Shown piece after piece: positions 5,057 through 5,255 of a DNA stretch of 5,255 nt. The translations under genes and the position numbers were made by a program. The stretch comes from a bacterium (GTDB taxonomy: Bacteria; SZUA-182). Within the stretch, counting starts at the first letter, position 1, and every line of letters begins with the position of its first letter. Location: positions 1 to 5,255 of the forward strand of contig QIFF01000192.1 of assembly GCA_003230635.1 (NCBI GenBank). The letters run 5' to 3'. A model generated the notes under the pieces. The model searched no databases. It had not been told where the DNA came from and saw only the letters and a program-made list of their open reading frames with translations.

Positions 5057-5255
5057 ATGCACCCCCATTACTACGAAGGCGAAACCGGCGATAAGGCCTA
5101 CGACAGCTACCTGATGAAGCGCCTGCTGGTTTACCTGCGCCCTTATAAGTTGTATGTGATCACCGCCGTTGTCCTGCTCATGCTGGTATCCGCGCTGGGG
5201 CTGGTCGGCCCTTATTTGACTAAGGTAGCCATTGACCGTTATATTCAAACCCATA
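5057..5255 (+). CDS. Partner ABC exporter half-transporter, N-terminal part only (BmrD/YheH-like; runs off the window)
   Basis: The frame from the ATG at 5057 is open to the window end, giving 66 residues. AGAGG (5043-5047) lies 9 nt upstream and supports this start. The protein begins MHPHYYEGETGDKAYD, a short charged N-terminal extension, then an amphipathic segment SYLMKRLLVYLRPYK and a first membrane helix at about 31-54 (LYVITAVVLLMLVSALGLVG). It continues into PYLTKVAIDRYI, a typical helix 1 ending of ABC exporters. This extended N terminus and the position after a degenerate half fit the second subunit of a heterodimeric exporter, which should carry the consensus Walker B glutamate. 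No ATPase motif is inside the window, so function rests on the N terminus and context. Confidence 0.85.
   Translation, partial: MHPHYYEGETGDKAYDSYLMKRLLVYLRPYKLYVITAVVLLMLVSALGLVGPYLTKVAIDRYIQTH

Noticed and set aside
4988..5254. - strand open frame opposite the second ABC gene
   Set aside because: It is antisense to a clear ABC exporter N terminus with a proper ribosome site; the translation resembles nothing known.

Overview
The window looks like chromosome from an anaerobic bacterium, most likely a Clostridia-type Firmicute. The evidence is a CooS-family (Ni,Fe carbon monoxide dehydrogenase fold) gene with a strong AGGAGG ribosome site, mid-range GC, and a BmrC/BmrD-type heterodimeric ABC exporter pair. 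The genus cannot be read from the sequence. All recognised genes are on the + strand.

Layout. (1) Positions 1-98 are a short AT-rich leader with a small tandem repeat. (2) Positions 99-1979 encode a 626-residue CooS-fold protein. It ends at an intrinsic terminator (2002-2031) and appears to be the last gene of its transcript. (3) Positions 1980-2211 hold the terminator, two palindromic elements (2030-2076 and 2081-2105) and a good sigma-70-type promoter (2153-2181). (4) This promoter probably drives an operon: a PLP enzyme of the D-cysteine desulfhydrase type (2212-3216), an ABC half-exporter whose TTG start overlaps the previous stop (3213-4991), and the first 66 codons of a second ABC half-exporter that runs off the window (5057-5255).

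The strongest observation is in the CooS-like protein. Five of six C-cluster protein ligands of true CO dehydrogenase are present (His258, Cys337, Cys446, Cys477, Cys518), but the sixth, Cys295 of C. hydrogenoformans CODH-II, is Glu294. By motif alignment this is the position of the hybrid-cluster ligand Glu268 in hybrid-cluster protein (HCP). Three of the four histidines of the proton-transfer track are also replaced, and the cluster D cysteines are rearranged. The gene would be annotated as CO dehydrogenase, but it more likely encodes a CooS-V-like protein with an Fe/S/O hybrid-type cluster and no CO chemistry.

The second theme is a set of short palindromic elements headed by GTAG (REP/REPIN-like). 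One lies in frame inside the ABC transporter gene and encodes about 20 residues of the linker between membrane and ATPase domains. Another supplies the last codons and stop of the same gene and fills most of the gap before its partner. A third, single-hairpin copy lies upstream of the desulfhydrase promoter.

The desulfhydrase and the two exporter halves are probably co-expressed. The first exporter subunit has the degenerate Walker B (Asp for Glu) typical of one half of asymmetric heterodimeric exporters. A role in handling cysteine, D-amino acids or sulfide is a reasonable guess from context, but the substrate cannot be determined here.
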